This document shows positions 21,964-22,014 of a DNA stretch of 22,014 nucleotides, in pieces. The stretch lies in NCBI GenBank assembly GCA_937967375.1, contig CALCJF010000101.1:1-22014 (forward strand), given 5' to 3'. Source of the DNA: an uncultured Leucobacter sp. (GTDB lineage: Bacteria; Actinomycetota; Actinomycetes; Actinomycetales; Microbacteriaceae). The notes under the pieces were generated by a model, which saw nothing but the letters and a program-made list of their open reading frames with translations, had not been told where the DNA came from and did not search any database. Within the stretch, counting starts at the first letter, position 1, and each line of letters opens with the position of its first letter. Made by a program: the position numbers and the translations under genes.

Positions 21964-22014
21964 AGATCGGAAGAGCGTCGTGGAGGGAAAGAGTGTAGAT
22001 CTCGGTGGTCGCCG
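21964..22014. other. Illumina TruSeq adapter contamination at contig end
   Basis: The plus strand reads AGATCGGAAGAGCGTCGTG, continues AGGGAAAGAGTGTAGATCTC and ends GGTGGTCGCCG. This is the reverse complement of the Illumina universal (P5) adapter, 50 of 51 bases, with one change (G instead of T at 21983). It is not part of the genome. Confidence 0.97.

Noticed and set aside
1..22014. CRISPR array, tRNA/rRNA genes, insertion sequences or prophage genes
   Set aside because: I found no regularly spaced long repeats, no tRNA-like cloverleaf I could support, and no transposase, integrase or phage protein in any plausible reading frame.

Overview
The window reads as the end of a contig from a high-GC Gram-positive actinobacterium, most likely a Microbacteriaceae-type genus. 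That placement is inferred from GC-rich codon use, TANNNT -10 boxes, GTG starts, the ilvB-ilvN-ilvC order and actinobacterial-type proteins; no marker gene is present to fix the genus.

Layout. 1-1704: two overlapping small membrane proteins on the minus strand (the first runs off the left edge), then a divergent four-helix membrane protein of unknown function closed by a strong bidirectional terminator. 1823-4711: a minus-strand operon of an SPFH (stomatin/prohibitin-like) protein with a C-terminal SHOCT domain, a double zinc-ribbon membrane-anchored protein and a small membrane protein. It resembles the YdjG/YdjI part of the Bacillus pspA-ydjGHI envelope-stress system, but no PspA is present. 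4912-11407: a minus-strand catabolic operon of DeoR regulator, FGGY (GlpK-like) kinase, GlpA-like FAD oxidoreductase with a BFD [2Fe-2S] domain, NAD/FAD oxidoreductase and APC-family amino-acid/amine permease. Two of its junctions are 4-bp ATGA overlaps, and a series of 10-bp-phased repeats covers its promoter. 11531-13166: a HAD-IB phosphatase and an AEC-family carrier.

13282-19869: a second catabolic region. A minus-strand PotABCD-type ABC importer (lipoprotein, ATPase, two permeases) diverges from a plus-strand set of RraA-like protein, nitrilase-superfamily amidase and GntR/FCD regulator. The 439-bp divergent control region carries a 12-bp palindrome of GntR type and a 17-bp repeat near both transcription units. 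The simplest reading is uptake of an amide- or polyamine-like compound followed by amide hydrolysis, with the GntR protein sensing an acid intermediate. 19892-20169: a truncated LysR pseudogene joined to an unidentified remnant. 20267-21963: ilvC, ilvN and the 3' end of ilvB (branched-chain amino-acid synthesis).

The last 51 bases (21964-22014) are not genomic: they match the Illumina TruSeq universal adapter with one mismatch, so the ilvB fragment must be cut there.

The best candidate for an undescribed system is the kinase/two-flavoprotein/amino-acid-permease operon. Its kinase keeps most of the glycerol-kinase pocket but lacks the key arginine, which suggests a glycerol-like substrate with an amino or other changed group. 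Second is the RraA-like/amidase/ABC cluster, whose RraA-like protein has lost the conserved arginine.
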